From the NCBI GenBank assembly GCA_900617975.1, contig UZAE01012085.1:1-55844 (forward strand): 55,844 nucleotides of DNA, read 5' to 3'. Both the position numbers and the translations under genes were made by a program. Source of the DNA: Rodentolepis nana. Taxonomy: Eukaryota > Platyhelminthes > Cestoda > Cyclophyllidea > Hymenolepididae. The notes under the pieces are model-generated. The model searched no databases, was not told the DNA's origin, and saw nothing but the letters and a program-made list of their open reading frames with translations. Of the stretch, positions 1-11,658 are shown piece after piece. The stretch's first letter is position 1; every line of letters starts with the position of its first letter.

Positions 1-130
1 TCGAATATTTTTTGGGCTAAATGCACACATTTCAACGGCACTCTCTCTTAACGAATACTTTCCTTGAAATAGACTGTTTTTTTGTAGTTGGTAAATGTGT
101 TCGCAATTATAGATTTGATGCATTGAAATT

Positions 131-452
131 TTTGTTTATTCCAAATGGCAGGCGTTTTGTTGCTTGTCATTAGCCCTTTAGCTGACTTCGGACTTCACAG
201 AGAGGGGGAGCAACATCAAAATGACAAAAGTCGAGAAGAGGGACAGAATGTTGATCCACGGATATAAAAGAGACAGACAATTACAAAGGTAGAGAAAAGG
301 TAAGACTAGTACTGTGAAAGGGGTCGAATACAACATATAGACGGTTCATGGTATTTTGTAGTCAGAAGTCAACTGCCGGTTTATAGACTTTTTTGCCGTA
401 TGAATAGACGTTGCCCAGGGTGCACCACTTGGAGGTTAGTCATCACACACAT
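131..452 (-). mobile_element. SINE-like retroposon copy A
   Basis: This is a diverged full-length copy. On the + strand it starts near a TTTGTTTATT tail remnant and the GGCAGGCGTTTTG block. It ends with the head block (TTGCCCAGGGTGCACC, then CACTTGGAGGTTAGTCATC). The splice-donor-like GGAGGTAAGT has decayed to GGAGGTTAGT. I saw no convincing target-site duplication. Confidence 0.75.
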
Positions 453-480
453 CATTTTGTCGAATTGATTTTGTAAGAAT

Positions 481-781
481 TATTATATCAAATGGCAAGC
501 GTTTTGATGGTCATCATTAGCCCTTTAGTTGACTTCAGGCTTCACAGAGAGGAAGGAACATCAAATTGAAAAAAATCGAGATGGGGGGGGGGGGAACAGA
601 AGAGTGTTTCAAAGATGCAAGAGACAAACACAAATGTAGAACAAAGGTGAGGTGAGTACTGTGAAATGGGTTGAATATGGCATACAGTGGAGGTGCTGGT
701 TGTTTGAAGTGAGAAGTCAACTGTCCGTCAATATACGTTGCCCAGGGTGCACCACGTGGAGGTAATTCTATCTCACACCCC
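481..781 (-). mobile_element. SINE-like retroposon copy B
   Basis: The same blocks as copy A lie about 30 bp downstream of it. The copy is bracketed by an exact 14-bp duplication GATTTTGTAAGAAT (467-480 and 782-795), which defines its limits. It has an internal G-run (about 582-594) in the purine-rich part. The middle section around GCCGGTTTATAGAC is deleted, so the outer head stem cannot form. Confidence 0.85.
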
Positions 782-1757
782 GATTTTGTAAGAATAATGA
801 TGAGGAAACTTCAGTTTGAATTATAGATCTATATTAATTATCTTTTTTATTTCTGATCATGAGGCACATTTAACTATTCATCAACTTTTGAAACCTAAAA
901 TGTTAGTTTTAATAAAAATAGAATTATGCAACTGAGCTAAATTATCTTCCGCATCGTTCAAGAGGTTAAATTAAGAATCTATTAACTTTACTCATCTAAA
1001 TTTCTTTCTTCTTACATTTGATGACGATAGGAATTTCCTAACGTAATATTTAGCAATTAAATTAAACGCATATTGAAAAACCGAATGGACGTCTAGCTAA
1101 AGTCTTATAGTACATATTGCGAATAATTCTAAATGGGTGAAATTTTAAATATCTCCAAACCATTAATTTCACGTTATTATACTAGTTCCCACAGTTAAAT
1201 ATTTGATAGATTGTTAAATATCATATTAACGGGACAGAAATAGACCATTTAGACTGAAAATTTTAAAATGCCAGCTTTTATCTGCTTAAACGAAATAAAG
1301 AATTAAATTTAATTTTGTTATTGAACAAAAAGTAGGATAAACAAAAATGTATACTAAGTAAATAGATTAAAACGGCGAATAAGTGATAAAATTTATTAGT
1401 ATATAAATCCTTTGTATCATTTTTATTTACTGTATGTAACCTTCAAACCAATTGCGCACTGTCTCAATTGGCGTTTTCCCAATAGTATTTACGTTAATTT
1501 TGTTCGTAACTATTTGTATGTTTTCTCTCCTGCGGATAAAATAAATTATTTTTTACTTGACAGCAATATACTGGTAGGTATTGTATTATGCACTGTATTA
1601 CTTGAAATAATATTAGGGCTTCATGGTTAATTTAAAAGATCGTTAAATTTACATTTCAATCTATTTGCTTCTTTATTACTAAAACCCAAAGTACTATTTA
1701 AAGTGTTATTATTTATCTTATTTCATTTTCGTTTGTTTTTTAGATTATTCATGCGAG
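782..1757. other. AT-rich intergenic stretch upstream of the convertase
   Basis: Apart from the leader acceptor near 1743 I see no exon, repeat copy or RNA gene here. A 72-codon open frame at 1412-1630 is AT-rich, hydrophobic by composition and has no recognisable motif. Confidence 0.5.
1731..1757 (+). promoter_or_regulatory. Leader splice acceptor and short 5' UTR of the convertase gene
   Basis: A T-rich tract ends in TTTTTTAG at 1743, 14 bases before the chosen start codon. This looks like a splice acceptor with no coding exon upstream of it, so it is a candidate spliced-leader trans-splice site or the end of a 5' UTR intron. Between acceptor and start lies an out-of-frame ATG (1751) that stops after four codons (MRDV) and overlaps the main ATG region. 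Trans-splicing is inferred from flatworm biology and not shown by the sequence. Confidence 0.5.
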
Positions 1758-4700
1758 ATGTGTAAATATTGGACATTATTGTTAATTATGTTGGATATTC
1801 TATCTATGCATTTTGTCAGAGTCGAACTTATCAACGAATATGTAATTGAAGTCGCAGTTGAAGACCGAGCCAAAGAGATACTAGAGTCCATGGGGTTTAA
1901 ATTAATTCGAAAAGTATGACAAGCGTATCCCTAAATAACATTTTAGATTCATGGATTTGAACGATCTTATCTTGCTAAACTACCTGAAAATTCTCTTAAA
2001 AATGCTTCAAGAGTAATTAGCCGAACTAAAAGAAGTGCTGAGATTGTTTTGATCGAGCAACAAGAAAGACTCATTCGAACTAAACGTGATTTCGTAACTT
2101 GGAATGATCCTAAATATCCGGACATGTGGTATTTAGTAAGTCCGATATCTCTCTTTCTTTACATTTGTCATATGATTCAGTTAACTTTTTTGTTTATTAA
2201 TTTTAGAATCGAGCTGCTTTGAAGGGTGGTAATGAAGTAGATCTCAATGTTCAAGAAGCCTGGCAACTAGGATATTCAGGTAAAGGAGTTGTCGTGACAA
2301 TTATGGACGACGGATTAGATCATACCCATCCTGATCTTGCTGCTAATTATGTAATTTTATATCTATAATTTTGTTACAATTTTAAGTAAGAATTACTGAA
2401 ATGTACTTTTTCAGGCCAAAGATGCAAGCTGTGATGTAAATGATGGCGATCGTGACCCGATGCCCAATACAACCAACCCGGAAAACAAGTGAGTGAAAAC
2501 GCCACTACTTATTTTTTTATTTATTAGGCATATATTTGCGTTTATTACGAATGCCAGTTTGCCTCTCATTAATCATTAGGTGTAGGTTGAGCCATAATTT
2601 CAAATTGTTTGAAAAAATTTAAACAATTAATACAGGTCTTAGTAAGGGGTAAAGAGGAGGGGACCAAAAAGTCCTTGATTGGTGATGCCAAGGGGTCAAA
2701 AAGAGACTCACTTCATTTCCAGGTTCAATATGCGCGATACTCTTATTAGATTGGTAGTTCAAGTTCTAAAATTGAAAAAAAACGCCTTTCACATGTGTTT
2801 GAGCAGATACTTGTCTATGATGTTCAGTACTTATTGACATTTTTTGAACAAAATACGATCGGTCTTGCCACAGGAATAGTTGAGAAGGCAAAATGATATT
2901 TGGTGATCCTCATCAGCTTGCAGTTTCAAGAATGGAGAGAAGGAGAGGGAAAGTACCTTTTCACCATTAATTTGCACATTGGTAATTGATTAGGATGTCT
3001 TATTTCCTCATTTCTATACTTGCGTTTGAAATTGTTGCATGTGCAACTTTCCATCTTGTAGTAATGGTTGGAGATCTTAAGGGAAAGATCAGATTGGAGC
3101 CTTAATGCATTAAGTAACTTAAATTTTAAGTTAGACGAATTTCCTAACACGTTTTTACGAATTATTAATGTATTCAGCAGTGCAGTTCCTCGACACAGCA
3201 CATTTTTCACACGGGCGATTAAAATTTCAGTTGTCCTAGAGTTGGTTAATGCAATTAATCTATATACGTATATACATTACAATTTTAAGGTGTTACTGGT
3301 TTGACGATGTGTAGCTACTTTAATATTGCTTTTTTTCCCAAACCAGAGTTTCCTATCCAGTAACACTTTTCTTGAAGTCATGGTTTTTCCACTTTTGCTT
3401 AGACTTTACCCTCACAATGGTCATAAAATGGCGTTATTCATCTTGAAAATAACTCCATTTGAGTATTCGATTAGCCTTTTATTTAACACGATGTCCTGTC
3501 TATCCGACAAATACTAACACCGCTCAATCTAGCTAATTCCATTTTTAACTATTTCGCGGTACTTAATTTTTTTCTTACAAAAGTATATTTATACTAAATA
3601 CTCATTCATTGTTTTCATACCAAAGTAATTACCAGTTTAGTTGCATTCATGGTGAGTATTGGGAGTAAACAGACTAATTGCGATTCAATCAATCTGTCGT
3701 TACATATTGTGCATTTTGAATAGCACTGTTTTCCCTCCTTCCCACTTGGAGACAAGTTTTATGTTTATGCCTTTGTGTCGGAGACACATTTACCAAGATA
3801 CACCAACTGGTATTGATTGTAGGCAATTTCTCTATGAAAATATCGACATTTTCTCCCTTTGTGAAAGATAATCCTGTTACGCGAAGTCGAGGAATGCCTT
3901 AAGGTGTAAGATTCTCATTTTTGATGATTTTGAACCGGATCTTTGCTATTGCCCAATTCTGTGATTGCATTCTAGGCCTCTTTATAAACACAGACCATAG
4001 AACCAAGAAATGGAAACATTATTCTTCCTAATGTAAAGGGTAAATGGGCCCATAATATTGAAATTTTGCTGAGAAAATAATGTTCTCAAAAGTGAATTCT
4101 TGAAATTTCACTTGAAATTCCAGACTTTGATAGTTCACCAACCCCCCCCCCCGTCCAATATAAATACCTAATAAACAATAGTAAAATTGGATTAATCGGA
4201 TTGTAATATATTGAATTCTGATGGAAGGTTGTTTATTAATTAAGCTAGATTTGTTTTTTATTATTTTGAATTTCTAAAACAGTAGTCTATTAATTCCCCC
4301 CCCCCAGAAATTAGATTGAATTTGATAGAGTAAGAAATAATTATCTACTAAAAAGAGGAAAAACAATTTTGAGCTTGGATCAAGGTAAAAGTAAAAAGTT
4401 GTGTCATAACATTCTCGAAAGTTTGAGAAATTCTCTCTTTAATCTCCTTGGTTCAGGAGTAATCGTTCATGTTCGCAATAGTGATTAATTTTAGCTTTGA
4501 TTAAATAGTTGAAATAAATTAAAATCTTTCAGTGGTTATGGAACATCAAATCGATGCTGCCTAAAATGTTTGTACTAAGCCTTCAGTAAGAGTTCAAGCC
4601 ATCAAAAGTACAATGTGCTCTTATTGTTTAGTGTCACTTTTCACAATTTCTGGGTGAATCCCTTTTTTGAATAAGAGTCTACAAATCTATTGGAAGCTCT

Positions 4701-5197
4701 CTCTATTTCACTTCTTACGCCTACAGGCTCCCTCTCAATTTTTGGGTTTCAATGTTTAAATCTATTCAAACAAGAAGATTTTGTTCTCTCTCTCTCTGTG
4801 TACATATCTCCATCATTGCCATTTTCTACGCAGTTCACACGTAATGCTGGAACCTATCAATCATGCAATTGCACTTCTGACCCAATTAAGTCAGGTCCCA
4901 TATCAGGAAATAGGAAAAATGTATGACAATTGAATTCTCTCCTGTTTACATAAGCTAATGAAATGTGTTCAAGTATGCGTATTTAGAAGCGGTGCGTCAG
5001 CAATTGTATCGAACAGCTGTGCACAAAGATGCAAATTTTCACATTTTATATCTTAAAGCATTACATTTTATTTCGCATTTGTTTTTTTTACCTGTGTAAA
5101 TTCTTTAGACATGGAACGAGATGCGCCGGCCAAGTTGCTGCCATTGGAAATAATTCAAATTGTATCGTTGGAGTTGCTTTCAATGCTAAAATTGGAG
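1758..5197 (+). CDS. Furin/kexin-like proprotein convertase, 5' exons only (partial)
   Basis: Subtilisin-family (S8B) convertases cut secreted precursors after paired basic residues in the Golgi and secretory pathway. Exons are 1758-1913, 1947-2135, 2207-2350, 2415-2488 and 5109-5197. All have GT-AG borders and compatible phases, giving 217 residues. The start ATG opens a short hydrophobic leader (residues 5-20) that runs directly into a convertase prodomain ([24 protein letters not shown]). RTKR occurs twice, ending at residues 81 and 99. The second precedes the catalytic domain and fits the autocleavage site. The catalytic Asp is in [12 protein letters not shown] (D149) and the His in KHGTRCAG (H189). 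Intron lengths are 33, 71, 64 and 2620 bp. The last exon ends in phase 1 at a good donor, but I found no exon for the Asn, the catalytic Ser or the P-domain before the next gene begins. It may be truncated, or it may continue across a very long intron. Family is certain; furin versus another PC subtype is not resolved. Confidence 0.9.
2489..5108 (+). other. Long intron 4 of the convertase gene
   Basis: This is 2620 bp between a GTGAGT donor and a TTCTTTAG acceptor. Phases match (2 to 2) and the joined protein reads straight from PENK into HGTRCAG, so no exon is missing inside. Contents are AT-rich, with C-runs near 4142 and 4298. No retroposon copy or extra gene was recognised. Short open frames here are not supported. 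Confidence 0.8.
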
Positions 5198-5302
5198 GTA
5201 GGTATTTCTTTTATTCACTTTTAAAGGTCTTAAAACGCCCTGTTAGTTAGTTACTTCTCCAAAATATTAGAATCTGAAAGTTAATGTCTCAATTATTCAT
5301 CA

Positions 5303-6067
5303 TTTATTTATTTATATCAAATGGCAGGCGTTTTGATAGCTATCATTAGGCCTTTAGTTGACTTCAGGCTTCACAGAGGGGAGGGAACATCAAAGTGAAA
5401 AAAAGTCGAGAGGGGGGGAGAGGAACAGAGGAGTATTTCAAAGATGTAAAAGAGACAGACACAAAGGTAAAGAACAAGATAAAGTGAGGTGAGTATGGTG
5501 GAAGGGGCCGAATATGACTTACAGTGGGGTCAACTGCCGGTTTATAGACTTTTTTACCGTATGAGTATACGTTGCCCAGGGTACACCACGTGGAGGGCCG
5601 TTTGAGTATACGTTGTCCAGGGTGCACCACCTGGAGGTAAGTCTATCGTGAGTATACGTTGCCCAGGGTGCACCACGTGGAGGTGTATGAGTATACATTG
5701 CCCAGGGTGCACCACGTGGAGGTAGCCGAATGAGAATACGTTGCCCAGGGTGCACCACGTGGAGGTAAGGTGTGAGTGTACGTTGCCCAGGGTGCACCAC
5801 GGACTCTTTTGCCGTGTATACGTTGCCCAGGGTGCACCAGTTTGTTTGCCGTATGAGTATACGTTGCCCAGGGTGCACCACGTGATAGACTTACTTGCCG
5901 TATGAGTACACGTTGCCCAGGGTGCACCACGTGGTGCCTTATGAGTATACGTTGCCCAGGGTGCACCACGTGGAGCCGTATGAGTAAACGTTGCCCAGGG
6001 TGCACCACGTGGAGCCGTATGAGTATACGTTGCCCAGGGTGCACCACGTCAAGTCTATCGCACACCC
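5303..6067 (-). mobile_element. SINE-like retroposon copy C, expanded by a minisatellite
   Basis: The tail (TTTATTTATTTATAT) and body blocks are typical up to about 5560. The head module is then repeated many times before the usual end (AAGTCTATCGCACACCC). This makes the copy about 765 bp against 300-326 bp for the others. Flanks are only weakly similar (CAATTATT and CAATATTG), so a target-site duplication is uncertain. It lies in the space after the last convertase exon found. Confidence 0.9.
5553..6056. repeat. 12-unit minisatellite of the retroposon head module
   Basis: The core GTTGCCCAGGGTGCACCA, usually preceded by TATGAGTATAC and followed by CGTGGAG, recurs at about 5571, 5612, 5658, 5697, 5741, 5782, 5822, 5863, 5912, 5951, 5990 and 6029. 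Spacing is 37-49 bp (mean about 42). Each unit carries adjacent palindromes GGTGCACC and CCACGTGG. Units differ by point changes and by the length of the linker. The array stays open in several minus-strand frames, producing repetitive pseudo-proteins (VHPGQR, TLGNVYS, APWATYT) that I do not regard as genes. Confidence 0.95.
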
Positions 6068-7791
6068 AATATTGCCATTATTTTAATGCGTGCTGGAAGA
6101 CAATTCCCTTTGGGCATTGCTTAGAACTTGATCTGTTCGATAAAAAGTGCACTAATTGCTGGTTTTCAGAGGAATGTTTGTGTTTATCTGTACTTTTACA
6201 GTCGCATGCTATGTTGTCCCGTTTAAATTCCTTTCAAGGATAGACCTAATTTTTCACAAGTTTAAATGATTCGGAAGATAGTGCCTATTCCATCTACGCA
6301 AATAACAATTTGAAGATCTCTAGGCTACTATTTATTAATTTCATCAGGCATTGAAATCGGTTAATAAGCGGGTAGATAGCGATGTTTTTTAAAAAATTTC
6401 CTGCTTATCATGCTATTATTTCAATCGGTGCCTTTATAAATGGCTTTTTTAGCCCATCATTTTTTATTTGAAATCGGAAATTTTTCCTTTATTCCTGAAG
6501 CAGCGCATTCTTTCACCTTGATACTTCGATTTCACCTATCCTATTATAACTCTCTACAAACTAATATAGCAGAGTAGTTCTGTTTGTAACTATTATTTTA
6601 TTTTACAAGTAAATCAGGGCGAATAATTATTATTGGTAGCATTTTTTCATTTATGGAAAGTGGACATGTCTCGGACAATATACATGTAAAGATGGCACAA
6701 ATAATACTCTTGCAATTAGAAATCCATATTTGTTTTGAAATGCTTTTTTACGTGGACAGAAGCGTTCGTGTTACGTGGTATTCCACTAACTACCCTCCCC
6801 CCCTTAACCGAAATTAGCCACTACAGTTGGCTATCCGCATCGCTTGATATTGTGGCCATCATTTTATGGCAACTAAAACTGTCCGATTTTCTCTCATTGA
6901 CCACTTTGCCACCACTTCGATAAAATCTGCATGAACAGCACATTGTTGTCCATTCCCTCGTCTAAATTAGATCTGTAGATTTGAAAAATTAGGGAATTTA
7001 CTATTTACACATCTTATCATTGTAGTTTATTGATCCCGAAGAAAATTCTGGCTATTTTATAAGAAGAAAAATTCTGCTAAAATTTTTTTCATTGTTTGGA
7101 AACTATAGATTGCCCTTTTCCTATGGAAGACATATCTTTTATTTACGAGTTCCAGTCTGCTGTACTATATTATTGCAGTTGCGCGTCTTTTTGGCTGAAT
7201 TTATTTGAAGGCGAAAGTTTTGTCTTATTTCGACTGAAGCTACACTCGTGTCCTTTTGCCCACCAAAATTGAATTTTCTTTTTTTTTACAGCTATTTATT
7301 TTGACCCTTGAATTCAAGTATAAATTTTATTTTTATTCCCTTCAGTGTACTTCGTTTTGCGAAGGACTTTGAAAGGTTAATTCCGAGGTAAACTCTAAAA
7401 TCTATTTGATTAGTTAAAGTAGTTAAGGTATGAATTAGAGCAAAAACAATATAGTTTTTTGATTTTATCTTTTCTATGGTTGTAACCACAGTCTCATCCT
7501 CAACTTTAATGTTTATAATCTCAATATCTTCAGTTGGACATCAAATACGCGAGTTGAATTCATGAAAATTCTTGGAACATAATTCGTAGTGGATTATTCC
7601 ATTTGCTTATTGTGCTCGCGATTCCGAATGAATCCTCGCAGGGGTATATCAATGACTAATTTGATAACCTATTCTTCCCAATTCCCGGTCTTATTGAAGT
7701 GAAGAAAAGTTCTTGTTGAATCAAGATCATCTACCTTCTGAACTTTATTGACGCCAATTCTTCTGTGTCGGAGATCCTAGATCACATAAGT
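6068..7791. other. AT-rich stretch without a recognised gene
   Basis: No exon with family motifs was found on either strand, and no convertase continuation (no GGVRMLDG-like or GTSAAAP-like coding) was seen. The only structure noted is the target duplication AGATCACATAAGT at its right edge, which belongs to the next retroposon copy. Confidence 0.5.
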
Positions 7792-8528
7792 TTATTTATT
7801 TATATCAGATGGCAGGCGTTTTGATAGTTACCATTAGCCCTTTTTATTGACTTCAGGCTTCACAGATGGGAAGGAACATCAAAGTGAAAAAGGTCGAGAT
7901 GGGGGGGGGGAACAGGAGAGTGTTTCAAAGATGTAAAAGAGACAGACACAAAGTTGGTAAAAAGGTGAGGTGAGTACGGTTGAAGTAGTTGAATCTGACA
8001 TACAGTGGGGTGATGGTAGTTTGGAGTCTGAAGTCAACTGCCGATTAATAGACTTTTTTGCCTTATGAGTATACTTTGTAACATACAGTGGGGTCATGGT
8101 AGTTTGAAGTCAGAAGTCAAGGCATACAGTGGGGTCATGGTAGTTTGAAGTCAGTGGTCAACTATACAGTGGGGTGATGGTAGTTTGAAGTGAGAAGTCA
8201 ACTACCAGTCAATAGACTTTTTTCCGCATAAGTATACGTTGCCCAGGGTGCACCACATGGAGGTTGTAAGTACACGTTGCCCAGGGTGCACCACGTGGAG
8301 GTATGCCGTTTGAGTATACGTTGCCCATTGGTTTATAGACTTGTTTGCCGTATGAGTATACGTTGCCCGTCAATGGGGTGATGGTAGTTTGAAGTGAGAA
8401 GTCAACTGCCACAGTGGGGTGATGGTAGTTTGGAGTCTGAAGTCAACTGCCGATTAATAGACTTTTTTGCCTTATGAGTATACGTTCCCCAGGGTGCCCC
8501 TTGTGGGGGTAAGTCTATCGCACACCCC
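7792..8528 (-). mobile_element. SINE-like retroposon copy D, internally rearranged
   Basis: The whole 737-bp unit is bracketed by an exact 13-bp duplication AGATCACATAAGT (7779-7791 and 8529-8541), so it is one insertion that later grew. The block TACAGTGGGGTGATGGTAG (or close variants) recurs near 7999, 8083, 8122, 8164, 8370 and 8413. Head pieces with ATGAGTATAC-type sequence recur near 8066, 8230, 8272, 8310, 8356 and 8476. This is scrambled segmental amplification, unlike the regular array in copy C. Confidence 0.88.
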
Positions 8529-8541
8529 AGATCACATAAGT

Positions 8542-11500
8542 AGTTATTTGTTGCTATGACAGTGGGGGCATCGGCTTACATTAAATATTCATAACCAGAA
8601 AATAATTCAAACTACGAGAGAACTGACAAGCGTAGATTTTTCCTATTGCGGACGCAATCATTTGCTATGACCAAACTTTTTCAGGCGCTAAATTGTTCCA
8701 TTTCTGTAACATTTTTGATGAATGACCTAATGATGCTAAAAAGTTTAATCTACTTTTGTTAAATAATTTGCCATCTATAAACTTTTTAAGCATCACATCC
8801 ATAAGGCGAATTTGACAAAGAGGATACGCAGCTTTCAAATTCTTGAGTACTTAAAAGGGAGATCTCCGTGGGCTTTTATGCGTATCCCTTTTCATGATAA
8901 GATGTTCTTTTGGAACTTTCATTCACCAATTTTACCTTAGAATGTCATTGTCCTCAATGCTTTTTCTCTTCATTTCTTTGAACAGCTTTCAATACGGAAA
9001 TAATTATGCGAAGGCACATATCCACCAGAACGAAATATTGGAAGAATAGTTGCATTGTGTCTGACGAGAATATTTTTTAACCTAATATTTCTGTTATTAA
9101 ATTTATTTGCGTCACTGCATGATTCCTAAATACGCCCCTAGTTTCACCAAAATTTAACATATTTTAATTGGGAATGCTTTGGAGTGTAGTGGGAAAGGAA
9201 TTTCCACGTTGCCATCATCATGTTTATTGCTGAGGCAATTTTGTTGCTGCTAATACGTAATTTTCCTAACGTATGTTTGACAATAAAAAGAAAAGTATAT
9301 TTTATCGATTTGACATTCTGATGCATCCTATCTTAGAGGCTTTAAAATGTCACCTTTTAAGGTGACTGGTCACTACTCGAACAACCACCACCAACTGTTC
9401 AATAAATGATTTCATTAGTCTTCGGTAATTTCAATTTGCTGGAAAATTGCTTGAATATGCGTGTTCTGAATTTCTTGGATTCCAAACGCTAAAACACCAA
9501 TATGTAAAATGCTAGAAATTATTATACTGCTGGTTTTTTAGGGTTGCCTTTGCATACTTTTTAATCGATCAGAATTAAGCCCCATGTTTAGCCGTCCATA
9601 TAAATGAATGCGTATCGGCGAGCATTGATCTCAGCAAATCTGTCCTAGCTGACGTGCACATTGATCCATGTGTCACCAAAGTGTAATCCTCTATCCACCT
9701 TGTTGTTCTAACACCGAATAAATCAATTTGAGTTCATTCAAAGTATAGGGTCTTTTTGAGAATAGTATTGTATGAGGATTTCTCATGAAGGCTGTTCTCA
9801 TTTGAACCTTTATGCCTAATCTCAATGGCCTTCCCTCTTTTGATCTTCTAATTTCCGTTTCCAGAGCTCATAAGTGCCTCCGCTGCAGGTAAATCACGAA
9901 CCTCCACTCACGTCTTAATTCTCAGACCACACCAGTTGAAAATGTGCCTTCTCACGGTTCTCCAACTTCTTTCACCTCTCGTAGATACAAACGTCCTTGA
10001 ACTCTCCTCCAACTGACGATTTGTGCTGAGTCATTTTCACTCACCTTGCGAATCTTCTCGATGAGAATTCTCATTAAAAAAAACTAATTTCAAGCTAATT
10101 TATTTTAGTGTAAATTGGGTCGCTTACATTAACAGTACCTCTGCTGCTACTACTACTACTACTACTACTACTTTGCGTATTTTTGAGCATCTCTATGTGG
10201 ATTTGATAGCGTCCACAAAAATGTATCCACCATTAAAATGAGTTCACGTTTTACGGCGTTGATCCGGCCGATGGGCTAGTGACTTAGTCAGTTGAATATT
10301 GGCAAATGTCGAGAGACAGACTCAAATGATGAGCAATCTCTGCCATGTCCTCTGAAGACATCGTGTTCTTGATGAAATTGTGAAGCATTCTATTTAAACA
10401 ACTTGGCAACAACCTCCAAACATCGTGGACAAATAACCTAACAGACCAACTCTTCGAAGTAATTGTCAGTGATGTATTTAAATAAAAGTGGGCAACCCAT
10501 CGAATTTAAAAAATTAATTAAGTATGACTCTTGGTGTTTGGTCTTTACTCCCTACCCATATCTCTTATTTCACTAATTTTTCGTCTGCACTTAAGCAGAA
10601 TACTTAATTTTAGCATAAGTATCTTAGCAAACAAATATTTGATAAATTTTAATTTTGAAGGAAATTAAATTTTTCACACTTTTCGAGATCTCCATCAGAT
10701 GCCAATTATTTGATATGCTGTCTTTGAGGTCAAAGCTGTGTTCCCACCAAAATTTGTGGTACTTTATACTCCTTTCGAGAACTAATTAATTATATAAAGA
10801 CGTCTTTATTTTACTAAACTCCCTGGCTTTATATTTGATCTTTCCAATTGCTTTTTTGCAATTGGGCACTCTTTTAAAATTGTCCCACATTCACGCTGTC
10901 ATTACGCCTCATAGTTTTAATTGTTCTCCCTGTTAATTTCATGATGAAATTATTTCTCATTCAAACCCATGCCAGTTAATGCAAAGGTCATAATACATAG
11001 TGGGTCTTGACCACTTGATGGATTGAGTGATTAGAAAGCAAAATTTAGCAAATGTTTTGGAGCCGTTGTGGTTTTAAATGGCCCGGTTTTTTCGTTCAAA
11101 TAAGAACTTACAGGCACTTTTAATTAAATTGTTGAGGTGGCCTAAAGAGTTAGCGTTTGTTCTCACGAGAATTCTTGTTCCAACATATTCCAGCTAGCGG
11201 AACCTCAGTGACACTAGCGAACTGTCCTCTTATTTTGCTTATCTCTACCATTCAGCAACTCACCAACCCGCATGGTGGGGTTTGTTTAGTCTTATCTACG
11301 ACGCATATGAATTTCTCTTTGTTACGCCACTCTCTTTTACGCAAACATTTTTCTGCTTACCAGTCTGAGAGGTGGTGCCTTCTCTCTCTCCCCATTTCTT
11401 CTTTTCCCCTAATAAAAGTGTCCTATGAATTGGGAGTACAGTGGGTTTGCATGATTCTTCCCGTCGATTACGGGAATTTCTTCCAAGCGTCATAGTAGGT

Positions 11501-11553
11501 TATAAAACATCAGCAGTGTGTATCTATAGCATTACTTAAAGTGGGTGCTCAAT

Positions 11554-11555
<2 letters not shown>
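8542..11555. other. Intergenic or 5' intronic stretch before the FERM-SPRY exons
   Basis: No exon could be supported, although the first FERM strands of the downstream gene must be encoded somewhere upstream. A 25-base perfect ACT/TAC trinucleotide run lies at 10148-10172. A possible 24-nt micro-exon (TTTCCAG, then GCTGCAG, then GTAAAT, about 9866-9889) has splice-like borders but no supporting protein similarity. Confidence 0.45.
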
Positions 11556-11609
<54 letters not shown>

Positions 11610-11619
11610 GTGTGTGTGC
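11556..11619. repeat. (GT)n microsatellite next to a splice acceptor
   Basis: This is a nearly pure GT/TG repeat with three interruptions (GC, TA, GC). It ends about 40 bases before the acceptor of the first recognisable FERM exon. It therefore replaces the normal position of the polypyrimidine or branch-point region with alternating purine-pyrimidine DNA. Confidence 0.97.
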
Positions 11620-11658
11620 GAGTATTGGTGCTCTACCTGTGTTTATTTATTCCTGTAG

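Noticed and set aside
1412..1630. 72-codon hydrophobic frame upstream of the convertase as a signal-peptide exon
   Set aside because: The convertase exon already contains a contiguous ATG and hydrophobic leader at 1758, so no further exon is needed.
5553..6056. CRISPR-like direct repeat array
   Set aside because: The units are degenerate, the spacers are also repeats of the same retroposon head, and the genome is eukaryotic.
5519..6243. Overlapping long open frames encoding repetitive peptides (VHPGQR, TLGNVYS, CPGCTTW)
   Set aside because: They are frame translations of the minisatellite and exist in several frames and on both strands. There is no promoter, splice or homology support.
9866..9889. 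Possible micro-exon flanked by TTTCCAG and GTAAAT as the missing 5' FERM exon
   Set aside because: It is too short to judge, with no FERM-like residues and no demonstrated phase match.
11157..11495. 112-codon frame upstream of the FERM exons as the missing N-terminus
   Set aside because: It has no FERM F1 motif (no LLDG-like strand), ends before the microsatellite, and has no donor that would join in phase.
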